From assembly GCA_030789695.1 (NCBI GenBank), contig CM061141.1, positions 320,976,452 through 321,040,451 of the forward strand: a DNA stretch of 64,000 nt, in the 5' to 3' direction. Both the position numbers and the translations under genes were made by a program. Source of the DNA: Scilla litardierei (taxonomy: Eukaryota > Streptophyta > Magnoliopsida > Asparagales > Asparagaceae). The notes beneath the pieces are model-generated. The model searched no databases and was not told where the DNA came from. It worked only from the letters and a program-made list of their open reading frames with translations. Shown piece by piece: positions 34,557-46,406 of the stretch; position 1 is the stretch's first letter; every line of letters starts with the position of its first letter.

Positions 34557-34682
34557 GTCTTCTGGAACACGAGCCAGAAAGTGTATTTGGCATAGGATTG
34601 TGCCCACGCAAGGTGGGTGCCTAGCCGGAACAAATAGTACAAGTATGTAGCGAAGCTACGCAATCACGATGAGTATTCAAGC

Positions 34683-34860
34683 ATGCAATGACATGAGCAG
34701 ATATTCGCGTACCGTTAATTGTATTTAAACGTGACAGGCAAAATGCAATGACATGAACATATTCGCGTACCGTTAATTGTATTTAAACGTGACATGCAAA
34801 ATGCAATGACATGAACATATTCGCGTACCGTTAATTTAAATTAAACATGGCAGTTAAAAT
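34683..34860. repeat. three tandem units of 58-60 bp
   Basis: Units start with ATGCAATGACATGA at 34683, 34743 and 34801. Each contains ATTCGCGTACCGTTAATT. The related LTR near 37430-37495 has a single unit, so this is a triplication specific to this LTR. Confidence 0.85.
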
Positions 34861-35281
34861 GCAATAGCAGTTAAGGATGCATGGATGACATGAACAGTTA
34901 ATACGCGTACTGTTAAGGGAAAGTAAACGTAACATACAAGCATAACGAGGGTGACGGACCAAGCTTCGTTGTCAAGCTAGGTCAAAGGCGTCTAGACGGC
35001 TATCCTTTCACCGTCTAGTCTCTTTTACGCTAAAGCAATGTAATGGCCTAAGACATGGCCCAAATCAAGAGATGCAAGTTTCACTTGCCTGATACCGGGA
35101 TCGACGAGCAATGAAGATCGTCACACAAGCTAACTACAGAATGAATCACTGTTATGGCAAAACAATCATTAGCACAATGATTCTAAATTGGTTTCTTATT
35201 AGAACCCTAATCATCTAATAATCCATTTTATTAGGGTTTCACAATGTCAATGTGGGTTATGCAAAAACTAAAGGAATCGAG

Positions 35282-38200
35282 TGTAACGGCCGGTATTTTT
35301 CTAGGCGTATTATTATTGTATGTCCGTATTTCCATCCGGATATTTTTGTGCGCGAATTCTTTTGTGTGTCGACGCGAGCGCATATCCGCTTTTCATTTTA
35401 CCGTACCATCGTTAATTGACTATTAATCTTAATGAATTATCTTAACTTAATTATCTCGCTAATTACAAAATTGCTAATCACCTCTAGCCTCACTAATTAC
35501 TTCATTTATTTTAATAATCACATTTTATTTAATTACTAAATTACTTTAACTTATTATTATTGGCTGAAAATCAAATCACTAACTTACTAAATTAATTTTT
35601 ACCCTAATTAAATTATCCCTAATTCAAACATTGATTAACTTAGCCATAATTAAATCACTAATTTAACCCCATTGAATCCCACCTCGTTCGGTTGGTGAGA
35701 TCCAACATCCTTCATCAAAATTTCCCCCACCTCCAGCTATCTCCCCCTCTGACTGTCCCCCTGCACTATTCTTATATCCGTATCACCATCATCGGCATGA
35801 GGAAACGACATCAATTTCTCCTGCAAACAAACCCTCCAGCACACTTTCTCCTTCCCTGCAATCCGCCAAAACCCAAATCACTGCAAACAAATCCCTGCAA
35901 ATCATTCAACCAGCAACCATTTTCCCAAAAATATTTCCCAAAAACAAAATCAAATTCTCAATCAATCACCAAACTGAAATTCAAAATCAGCAAAACATAG
36001 CAACTTCAAATCTGAAGTTTGGAAACCCAAATTCTGAAAACTCAACTTCAGATTCAAGCTCAAAGCAAACCATTTCAAATCAACCATAGATCTGAAAACA
36101 TTCCAGATTTTTTACAAAAATCAAACCCAAGATCTTCAACATCCAAACCCTACAATCCCCAAACCCTCTTCTTCCATTCTTCTTCTTCCTTCCCTCTCCC
36201 CTAGGCCCACACCCCCAGCCCTAGCCGCCGCTGCCGGAGCTCAGCGCAGCCGCCAGCCCAAGCCGCCGCCGCCGCCGGCCCCGTCAGCCCGCCGTTCTCC
36301 CCGCGCGCAGCCGCCCCGCCTGCCCGTGCGCCGCCCGGAGCTGCCCCCTGTCGCCGACGCCACCTTCCCCTGCGTGCGTTGCGTGAGTCTCCCCCTCCCC
36401 TTGTGTGCATGTGTGGTCCCCTTTTGCTGCAAACGAAATGTAAAAAAAAAGAAAAGAAGGGGAAACAAGGAGAAACGAAATGAGAAAGGGATTGACAGGC
36501 TGGGTATTAAAAAGAGGAAGAGAGTGAATGGCAGTGTGATAAATTAAGACTTCCTATAGTTAATAAAAGAAAGAGAATGAGAGAGAGAGATAGACAGAGG
36601 AGTAAAAAGCTTGAATGAATAAAAACAAGTGATGTGTACAGCCTTGAGCAAGGAATAGGTGGTAGGCTTTATTAGTTTCAGTAGCCTTAATGAAATATGT
36701 GACAGCTTGTTAATAGGAAAATGTGTTAGATAGGTATGTATTTACTGTGTAGGTTGGTTGGTAGTGATTAAATGAAATTTTAACCATGTCAGTTTCTAAT
36801 ATTAACCAAGTCATTAACTTATGGTAAGATGGTATTAATAGGGTTGTAGTGGGTGAAGATTTTATAACCGTACCCTTATGTTAACATTATAATTAGCTTA
36901 GCAAATGTTAACTAGAAGTTAATTAGTGGGTTGGTTGTTAGTTTAAATCCATATGTTAAATCATTAGGTATTATTTAAACCAGCATGTTATTAACTATTA
37001 AATAATGTTAGGATAATAAAATTGGAATGAAGCTTATCAGTTAATAAAAGAATGTTATAACACATATAGGCCTCACCCTAGCTAGATAACCCAATAAAAA
37101 TCTGACGAACCTAATTTAGGGATTAACTAAATTTTGTGCTTATCTTGCAATGGACCTAATTCGTTTAACTTGTTTAACCAAAACAGAGAACCAGTCATTC
37201 TATAGCGTAACGCTCGTCGATGCGAACCCACGACAACCAATATCACCGGAAGCAGGCAAGTGATACTTGCCAGTAATTATTTAGGCCGTGTTTTAGGCCA
37301 ATTTGTAAAATTGTGTAAAAGAGACTAGGCGGTGAAATGATAGTCGCCTAGACGCCCTATTTGATCTAGTTTGACAACGAAACTAGATCCGACACTTTAC
37401 CTGCTTTCATTCATGCTGTCATGCCATGTTTAATTTCAATTAACGGTACGCAATTTATATGCTCATTGCCATGTCATTGCATGCATTTAATGTTCATCGT
37501 GATTAAGTGATTGAGTAGCACACGCTACAAATGTTATTGCTATTGAGGCTAGGCACCTGCTTTGCAGGCACAACCATATGCCAATAACACTTCCTGGCTC
37601 GTGATCCAGAAGATGGGCGCCAGTCCATATACACGTGGAGGGGTAGGGTTAAACGATCGCTTGAGCGTAGAAGTGAGCCCGTACAGCCACTTCAGCCAAA
37701 AGACGGAAACTCTGTGCACAAAGTGATAAATCAGTGATTCGTGAATCGTGAAATAGTGAATTGTAACTTTCTGCTACACCGTGCTTGATTATTATTATCT
37801 TGTTCATTTAATTATTGCATTCTTTTAATGTCATGCTATATCATGTTAGAACTGCTAGTTGCACTATTTTATTTGTATCCTTGCACAAAAGTCCTCCGCC
37901 TTTCTTGGGAGACTTTTGCTGACATGTGCCCTTTTCTCTTTGGGTGTCACATGTCAGACTTTGAGACAGAGCAGATAGCAGAAGACGAGCAGTTCGTTGA
38001 CGCTGAGTTCGAGGTCCCTGCAGAGACCGAGTTCGAGGACACGGGTGACCAGTCCTAGACTCGTTTGGAGTCTCCCCTTAGTTGTTACCTTTGCTTAGTT
38101 GTTGTTAGGTTTCGGTGCGTAGCACCTATCTCTCTTTGTTTTGTATGGCCATGCTTTAGGCCTATTGTTCAGACTCGTACTTTTGTGACTATTCTGTGAT

Positions 38201-38392
38201 GTAATATTTGTTGGATGTTGTTAGTGGATATTTTCTTATCTGCTTTATTGTTGTTGTTGTTTCGTCGCAATGCAAGGACCTGCTACTTTTCGAAATTTTT
38301 ACAGACGCTTATCAGACTGCAGCTTCACAGCTCCACGTCTGAGTGGACCTCCTCACGTCTCGCCTTCCATATTAGGGAAGCGGGGGGTGACA
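35282..38392 (+). repeat. chromovirus LTR1, 3111 bp
   Basis: It starts TGTAACGGCCGG and ends GGGGGGTGACA. It includes a GC-rich leader-like part (36200-36400) and a short acidic ORF (37951-38058). The length is typical of Tekay/Del elements, which have LTRs of several kb. Confidence 0.93.
37951..38058 (+). CDS. short acidic ORF (35 aa) in LTR1
   Basis: It reads MSDFETEQIAEDEQF and ends EFEDTGDQS. It is strongly acidic, with no membrane segment. An identical-length copy lies in LTR2, and a diverged homolog lies in the minus-strand solo LTR (34140-34241). An in-frame upstream ATG (MCPFLFGCH) is present here but not conserved in the homolog. It may be a leader ORF upstream of gag or simply a conserved DNA block. 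Confidence 0.4.
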   Translation: MSDFETEQIAEDEQFVDAEFEVPAETEFEDTGDQS

Positions 38393-38533
38393 GGTTTTAG
38401 TGGTGGCCATGCAGGTCCTCTTCTCTTTGCATCTGCGAAATATCGGAACAACAATAATGATAACAACATCCATTTAAATATTCATAACATTCGAGTCATG
38501 ATTAAGTCTAATCTGAACATTTCCTTGTCTTAG

Positions 38534-39629
38534 ATGACCGGTAGACGCATCACCCGAGGAGCTGGTAGTGGATCTGGAGCTGGTGGTGGAGCAGGACATG
38601 GTGAGGATGCTGACAGAGAACCCACCACGAGGGAGATGATGAGGATGATGCAGCAGATGATGCACGTTCAGCAGGGCATGCTTCAGAATGCCCCTCGCTT
38701 CGAGCCGGGAGCGAAGCAGTTTCGGTAGCTGGGCCCGTCATATTTCACTGGGTCAGAAGGATCATTAGCTGCAGATGAATGGATGAAGAACACAGAGGAT
38801 AACCTGCTTCTCTCGAAGGTTAACCCGGCTGGATGGGTTGACTTAGTGAAGAAGCAACTGAAGGACAATGCCCGCAGTTGGTGGGAGTCAGAAGAGCAGT
38901 TGTTGGCGAAGCCTATCCCCTGGGCCACTTTCAAGGCGAGATTTAATGATGAGTATTTCCCTCGAGCTGCCAAGAGGGAGCTGATGCAGCAGTTTATCAA
39001 TCTGAAGCAAGGGAATCTGACAGTGGACCAGTACCACCAAGAGTTCATGAGACTGAGTCGCTTTGCGCCAAAGATGGTGGAGACTGCTGAGGATCGAGCT
39101 CAGAAATTCTTACAAGGTTTATCTTTGGAGCTGCAAAGTCTGATTTCCTCTTCGGACTTGGATTCTTACCAGAAGTTGTTGATAGCTGCCAAGAGGCAGG
39201 AGCTGATTGCCAATCAGAGGAGAGGACAGTATTCAGGTGCTGGGAAGAGGCCTATGGAGCAGGCCAGAACTGTGGTTAGGCCTGGGTTCAAGCCTAATCA
39301 GTCCGTGCAGTTTAAGAGGCCAGGTGGGCCTAGTCAGAAGACGTGCAGTCATTGCGGCAAGACTGGTCATGTGAAGGAGCAGTGCAGGAGGCTTCTGGGC
39401 CAGTGCTTGGTTTGTGGCGATGCTTCGCATACTTTGAAGGATTGCCCGAGTGCTAAGCAACCGTGGAAGGCACCAGTTGGAGTTCAGCAGCAAAGAGCTC
39501 CGGTAGTCGCTGGACGTGGAGCGCCTCTCATTCCCCAGAAGCAGGCTTTCCAACAGGCTGTTCAGCCTAAGAGGCAAGCCTTTACGATGACTACAGCAGA
39601 GGCAGAGACTGAGGACGGAGTTATTGCTG
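38534..39629 (+). pseudogene. gag: chromovirus gag, copy 1 (premature stop)
   Basis: Gag forms the particle and binds the element RNA. The frame starts MTGRRITRGAG. It has a retrotransposon gag domain (WVDLVKKQLKDNARSWWESE, FNDEYFPRAAKRELMQQF) and two zinc knuckles of CX2CX4HX4C type (CSHCGKTGHVKEQC, CLVCGDASHTLKDC). A TAG at 38726-38728 replaces the GAG (Glu) codon kept in copy 2, so only the part from 38783 remains open. It also carries four extra codons near the start compared with copy 2. The frame ends at 39676 unless the putative intron at 39630 is removed. Confidence 0.9.
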
Positions 39630-39713
39630 GTAACTTCTATACTGGTCTTCCCTATTTATGCATTATATTTGATTAGTTATACCCATGTTAATTTAGTTGC
39701 ATATTACTCTTAG
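39630..39713 (+). other. putative intron 1 of the chromovirus gag-pol
   Basis: This 84-bp block has GTAACT at the start and CTCTTAG at the end. It is a multiple of three with an in-frame TAG at 39674. Joining GCTG to GTGTCATC makes gag continuous with protease in one frame (VIAGVILVSS). Copy 2 has the same block at 47485-47568. Confidence 0.55.
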
Positions 39714-42700
39714 GTGTCATCTTAGTTTCATCTCACCCGGCCATGACCCTGTTCGATTCTGGAGCTTCCATGTGCATCCTATCTCGGAAGTTCGTAGTCG
39801 AACACTCGATACCCACCTATACACTTCCCAAGTGTTGGAACATTACAACTGGGAATGGTGTAGTGAAGGTTGCACTGGGATGTAGACCGTGCCCGTTGGT
39901 GATTAGTGGACACGAATTATATGCTAATTTCATCGTCCACGACTTACCCAACTTTGATGCTATTCTTGGCATTGATTGGTTAGGAGCTTTTTATGCCACG
40001 ATCGACTGTCACCGGAAGAAAGTGGTGTTCGAAATTCCCGACCATCCAGTGTTCGAGTTTGTCGGTGGAGGACGTTCGCTTGGACCTGTCAAGTTCCGAG
40101 CCCAGCCTTACCGATTGACCATTGCATCTATGATTGCTGAACCAGAAAAGCCTGCAGTAGTGAGAGATTTCGAAGACGTATTCCCTGAAGACATTTCTGG
40201 ACTGCCGCCCGATCGAGTATTGGAGTTTGGCATCGATCTTATGCCAGGAGCCCAACCAATTTTGAAGGCGCCGTACCGTATGGCTCCTGCAGAATTAGAA
40301 GAGTTAAGAAAGCAGTTGGATGAGCTACTACAGAAGGGTTTCATTCATCCCAGCGTATCTCCCTGGGGTGCACCCGTCTTGCTAGTAAAGAAGAAAGATG
40401 GCTCGAGGAGAATGTGTATTGATTATCGGGAGTTGAATCAGATCACAGTGAAGAACAAGTACCCGCTACCTCGCATTGATGATATCTTCGATCAGCTTGG
40501 TGGATCGAAGGTATTTTCGAAGTTAGATCTCTGGAGCGGATACCATCAAGTCAGAGTCAAGAAGGAAGATGTACTCAAGACTGCTTTTCGGACTAAGTAC
40601 GGGCATTATGAGTTCGTTGTCATGCCGTTCGGTGTGACGAACGCTCCTGCTGTGTTCATGAATCTCATGAACCTTATCTTTTACGACTTCCTTGACAAGT
40701 TCGTGGTGATTTTCATAGACGACATCTTGGTGTACTCGAAGAGCGAGGAAGAGCATGCAGAACATTTGAAGATAGTGTTGGAGACGCTCCGTCACCATAG
40801 ACTGTATGCCAAGTACGGCAAATGCGAATTCTGGTTGGATAGAATTGCATTTCTTGGGCATGTAGTATCGGGAGCTGGTATCTCAGTGGATCCGGAGAAG
40901 GTCAAAACAGTCAGTGAATGGCATGCACCTCGATCGGCATCGGACATCAGGAGTTTCCTTGGATTGGTTGGATACTACCGCAGATTTATCAAGGATTTCT
41001 CGAGGATAGCTGAGCCGATGACGAGATTGACAAGGAAGGATGTTAAGTTCAGTTGGTCAGACTCTTGTGAGCAAGCTTTTTCTACCTTGAAGGAGAGACT
41101 GACATCTGCACCAGTTTTAGCTATTCCGGACCGAAGCGGAGGCTTCGAGATTTTCTGCGACGCATCAGGCAAGGGACTTGGATGCGTTCTGCACCAGCAC
41201 GGTCATGTAGTCGCATATGCTTCGCGACAATTGAAGGTCCATGAGAAGAATTATCCGACTCACGACTTGGAGTTAGCTGCCGTCATCTTTGCTTTGAAAA
41301 TTTGGCGACATTTCTTGCTGAGTGAGAAAGTGAAAATCTTCACTGATCACAAAAGTTTGAAATATATATTCACCCAGAAGGAACTAAATATGAGACAGCG
41401 TAGATGGTTGGAATTGATGGCAGACTACGACATCGATCTTCAGTATCATCCAGGGAAGGTGAATGTTGTACCAGATGCCTTGAGTCGACTGCCTGAAGTG
41501 ATGATTCTCACAACTCAGTGGAGATTGCAACAGGATCTGTGAAGGATGAATGTTGAAGCTATTCTACCGGGAGTCACATCGTCGTTGATGAACATGCAGA
41601 TTCAATCGACGATTGTGGATCGAATCAAGATTACTCAAGATGGAGATGCTAAGTTGAAGAAGATCAGAGAGCAAGTCGAAGCAGGACTTCGGACGGATTT
41701 TCTGATTCACGCGGATGGATCTTTGAGATATGGTAGTAGGATCTGCGTACCTGTAGGAGATATCAGAGAGGAGTTGATGAATGAGGCTCACAGTTCGCCT
41801 TATTCTATTCATCCTGGAGGTACTAAGATGTACAAGGATCTTCGACAGAATTACTGGTGGCATGGAATGAAGAGAAGTGTGGCACGTAGCGTTGCTAAGT
41901 GCCTCGTGTGTCAGCAAGTGAAGGCTGAACACCATCGCATTGCCGGGTTACTACAACCTCTGCCGATTCCGGAGTGGAAGTGGCAGCACATCACGATGGA
42001 CTTCGTGACTGGCTTACCTCGGAGCACCAAGCAGAACGACGCGATCTGGGTTATCGTTGATCGATTAACCAAGTCCGCGCACTTTATAACTTTCCGAGTT
42101 GGGCAATCCACGGAGATATTAGCAAGGAAGTATATGGAGGTAATGACCTAACTCGTACCTTAATAGTTTCCTTCTAGTACTAGTCGTGACGTGAATTATG
42201 TCGTGTAGGAGATCGTGCGCTTGCATGGAGTCCCTGTGAGCATTGTATCAGATCGTGATACGAGGTTCACGTCTCAGTTCTGGAAGAGTCTGCAGACCAA
42301 TCTGGGTACCAGTCTGAAGTTCAGTACTGCGTATCACCCGCAGACAGATGGCCAGTCAGAGCGTACCATACAGATCTTGGAGGATATGTTGAGAGCCTGT
42401 ATGTTGGATCTCAAGGGTTCATGGGAGGACCATCTGCACTTAGTGGAGTTTTCCTACAACAACAGCTACCAGGCGAGCATTGGCATGGCGCCTTTTGCTG
42501 CTCTCTACGGAAGGAAATGTCGATCGCCACTGAGTTGGGATGACGTGGGTGATAGAGAACTCTTGGGGCCAGAGATGATAGTGGAAGCAGTTAATGTTGT
42601 GCGAGATATCAGAGACAAGCTTCGGATCGCTCAGGACCGTTATAAGCATTGGGCTGATGCTAAACGGCGTCCTCTGGAGTTTCAGCCAGGAGATCATGTG

Positions 42701-43111
42701 TTTCTGAAGATCTCCCCGAATCGAGGAGTGATTCGATTTGGAAAAAGAGGCAAGCTTAGTCCGAGATATATTGGACCCTTCGATGTGCTAGAGCGAGTTG
42801 GAGAAGTAGCTTATCGCTTAGCTTTGCCACCATCATTAGAGGGAGTTCATGACGTCTTTCATGTGTCCCAGCTCCGTCGTTATATCAGCGACCCTTCTCA
42901 TGCTGTGGACTACTCTGAGATTACTGTTCGGCCAGATCTGACGTACGAACAACAACCGGTGGAGATCTTAGATCGACGTCAGAAAGTTTTCAGGACCAAG
43001 ATTGTTGATCTAGTCAGGGTGATGTGGCGTCGTGACTCACCAGGAGAGTCTACCTGGGAGCGGGAAGATGAGATACGGGAGCGTTACCCATATTTGTTCC
43101 CTACTCTTTAG
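39714..43111 (+). pseudogene. pol: chromovirus pol, copy 1: protease, reverse transcriptase, RNase H, integrase, chromodomain
   Basis: Domains in order are aspartic protease (TLFDSGAS at 39746-39769), reverse transcriptase ([20 protein letters not shown], catalytic FIDD at 40712-40723), RNase H ([26 protein letters not shown]), integrase zinc-binding part (IHPGG, WWHGMK, CLVCQQ), catalytic D-D-E ([31 protein letters not shown]), the GPF motif ([19 protein letters not shown]), and a C-terminal chromodomain-like segment ([28 protein letters not shown]). One in-frame TGA at 41540-41542, probably a CpG-to-TpG change, breaks the frame between RNase H and integrase. A putative intron lies at 42140-42208. 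Otherwise the frame is intact, so decay is very recent. Confidence 0.93.
42140..42208 (+). other. putative intron 2 inside integrase
   Basis: This 69-bp block starts GTAATGACC and ends GTCGTGTAG. It is a multiple of three, with an in-frame TAA near its start. Removing it joins ARKYME to [11 protein letters not shown], the uninterrupted integrase sequence expected for this family. It is near the lower size limit for plant introns. Confidence 0.6.
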
Positions 43112-43139
43112 TGGATAAGAATTCCGAGGACGGAATTTT

Positions 43140-43155
43140 CTTAAGGTGGGTAGAA
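43140..43155 (+). promoter_or_regulatory. polypurine tract before LTR2
   Basis: AAGGTGGGTAGAA directly precedes TGTAACGG. The older chromovirus has AAGGAGGGTAGGA in the same position (52137-52149). Confidence 0.75.
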
Positions 43156-46100
43156 TGTAACGGCCGGTATTTTTCTAGGCGTATTATTATTGTATGTCCG
43201 TATTTCCATCCGGATATTTTTGTGCGCGAATTCTTTTGTGTGTCGACGCGAGCGCGTATCCGCTTTTCATTTTACCGTACCATCGTTAATTGACTATTAA
43301 TCTTAATGAATTATCTTAACTTAATTATCTCGCTAATTACAAAATTGCTAATCACCTTTAGCCTCACTAATTACTTCATTTATTTTAATAATCACATTTT
43401 ATTTAATTACTAAATTACTTTAACTTATTATTATTGGCTGAAAATCAAATCACTAACTTACTAAATTAATTTTTACCCTAATTAAATTATCCCTAATTCA
43501 AACATTGATTAACTTAGCCATAATTAAATCACTAATTTAACCCCATTGAATCCCACCTCCTCCGGTTGGTGAGATCCAACATCCTTCATCAAAATTTCCC
43601 CCACCTCCAGCTATCTCCCCCTCTGACTGTCCCCCTGCACTATTCCTATATCCGTATCACCATCATCGGCATGAGGAAACGACATCAATTTCTCCTGCAA
43701 ACAAACCCTCCAGCACACTTTCTCCTTCCCTGCAATCCGCCAAAACCCAAATCACTGCAAACAAATCCCTGCAAATCATTCAACCAGCAACCATTTTCCC
43801 AAAAATATTTCCCAAAAACAAAATCAAATTCTCAATCAATCACCAAACTGAAATTCAAAATCAGCAAAACATAGCAACTTCAAATCTGAAGTTTGGAAAC
43901 CCAAATTCTGAAAACTCAACTTTAGATTCAAGCTCAAAGCAAACCATTTCAAATCAACCATAGAACTGAAAACATTCCAGATTTTTTACAAAAATCAAAC
44001 CCAAGATCTTCAACATCCAAACCCTACAATCCCCAAACCCTCTTCTTCCATTCTTCTTCTTCCTTCCCTCTCCCTAGGCCCACACCCCCAGCCCTAGCCG
44101 CCGCTGCCGGAGCTCAGCGCAGCCGCTTGCCCAAGCCGCCGCCGCCGCCGGCCCCGTCAGCCCGCCGTTCTCCCCGCGCGCAGCCGCCCCGCCTGCCCGT
44201 GCGCCGCCCGGAGCTGCCCCCTGTCGCCGACGCCACCTTCCCCTGCGTGCGTTGCGTGAGTCTCCCCCTCCCCTTGTGTGCGTGTGTGGTCCCCTTTTGC
44301 TGCAAACGAAATGTAAAAAAAAAGAAAAGAAGGGGAAACAAGGAGAAACGAAATGAGAAAGGGATTGACAGGCTGGGTATTAAAAAGAGGAAGAGAGTGA
44401 ATGGCAGTGTGATAAATTAAGACTTCCTATAGTTAATAAAAGAAAGAGAATGAGAGAGAGATAGACAGAGGAGTAAAAAGCTTGAATGAATAAAAACAAG
44501 TGATGTGTACAGCCTTGAGCAAGGAATAGGTGGTAGGCTTTATTAGTTTCAGTAGCCTTAATGAAATATGTGACAGCTTGTTAATAGGAAAATGTGTTAG
44601 ATAGGTATGTATTTACTGTGTAGGTAGGTTGGTAGTGATTAAATGAAATTTTAACCATGTCAGTTTCTAATATTAACCAAGTCATTAACTTATGGTAAGA
44701 TGGTATTAATAGGGTTGTAGTGGGTGAAGATTTTATAACCGTACCCTTATGTTAACATTATAATTAGCTTAGCAAATGTTAACTAGAAGTTAATTAGTGG
44801 GTTGGTTGTTAGTTTAAATCCACATGTTAAATCATTAGGTATTATTTAAACCAGCATGTTATTAACTATTAAATAATGTTAGGATAATAAAATTGGAATG
44901 AAGCTTATCATGTTAATAAAAGAATGTTATAACACATATAGGCCTCACCCTAGCTAGATAACCCAATAAAAATCTGACGAACCTAATTTAGGGATTAACT
45001 AAATTTTGTGCTTATCTTGCAATGGACCTAATTCGTTTAACTTGTTTAACCAAAACAGAGAACCAGTCATTCTATAGCGTAACGCTCGTCGATGCGAACC
45101 CACGACAACCAATATCACCGGAAGCAGGCAAGTGATACTTGCCAGTAATTATTTAGGCCGTGTTTTAGGCCAATTTGTAAAATTGTGTAAAAGAGACTAG
45201 GCGGTGAAATGATAGTCGCCTAGACGCCCTATTTGATCTAGTTTGACAACGAAACTAGATCCGACACTTTACCTGCTTTCATTCATGCTGTCATGCCATG
45301 TTTAATTTCAATTAACGGTACGCAATTTATATGCTCATTGCCATGTCATTGCATGCATTTAATGTTCATCGTGATTAAGTGATTGAGTAGCACACGCTAC
45401 AAATGTTATTGCTATTGAGGCTAGGCACCTGCTTTGCAGGCACAACCATATGCCAATAACACTTCCTGGCTCGTGATCCAGAAGATGGGCGCCAGTCCAT
45501 ATACACGTGGAGGGGTAGGGTTAAACGATCGCTTGAGCGTAGAAGTGAGCCCGTACAGCCACTTCAGCCAAAAGACGGAAACTCTGTGCACAAAGTGATA
45601 AATCAGTGATTCGTGAATCGTGAAATAGTGAATTGTAGCTTTCTGCTACACCGTGCTTGATTATTATTATCTTGTTCATTTAATTATTGCATTCTTTTAA
45701 TGTCATGCTATATCATGTTAGAACTGCTAGTTGCACTATTTTATTTGTATCCTTGCACAAAAGTTCTCCGCCTTTCTTGGGAGACTTTTGCTGACATGTG
45801 CCCTTTTCTCTTTGGGTGTCACATGTCAGACTTTGAGACAGAGCAGATAGCAGGAGACGAGCAGTTCGTTGACGCTGAGTTCGAGGTCCCTGCAGAGACC
45901 GAGTTCGAGGACACGGGTGACCAGTCCTAGACTCGTTTGGAGTCTCCCCTTAGTTGTTACCTTTGCTTAGTTGCTGTTAGGTTTCGGTGCGTAGCACCTA
46001 TCTCTCTTTGTTTTGTATGGCCATGCTTTAGGCTTATTGTTCAGACTCATACTTTTGTGACTATTCTGTGATGTAATATTTGTTGGATGTTGTTAGTGGA

Positions 46101-46264
46101 TATTTTCTTATCTGCTTTATTATTGTTGTTGTTTCGTCGCAATGCAAGGACCTGCTACTTTTCGAAATTTTTACAGACGCTTATCAGACTGCAGCTTCAC
46201 AGCTCCACGTCTGAGCGGACCTCCTCACGTCTCGCCTTCCATATTAGGGAAGCGGGGGGTGACA
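43156..46264 (+). repeat. chromovirus LTR2, 3109 bp
   Basis: It has the same ends and order as LTR1, with scattered substitutions and few small indels (for example one fewer GA-type repeat near 44455). The acidic ORF copy is at 45823-45930, with one conservative change. Confidence 0.93.
45823..45930 (+). CDS. short acidic ORF (35 aa) in LTR2
   Basis: It is identical to the LTR1 copy except for one residue (Glu to Gly after IA). See the LTR1 entry for the comparison with the minus-strand solo LTR. Confidence 0.4.
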   Translation: MSDFETEQIAGDEQFVDAEFEVPAETEFEDTGDQS

Positions 46265-46406
46265 GGTTTTAGTGGTGGCCCATGCAGGTCCTCTTCTCTT
46301 TGCATCTGCGAAATATCGGAACAACAATAATGATAACAACATCCATTTAAATATTCATAACATTCGAGTCATGATTAAGTCTAATCTGAACATTTCCTTG
46401 TCTTAG

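Noticed and set aside
44127..44420. 97-codon Pro/Arg-rich frame in LTR2
   Set aside because: It is a GC-rich leader-like part of the LTR; the LTR1 equivalent has a different start and small changes, with no recognisable protein domain.
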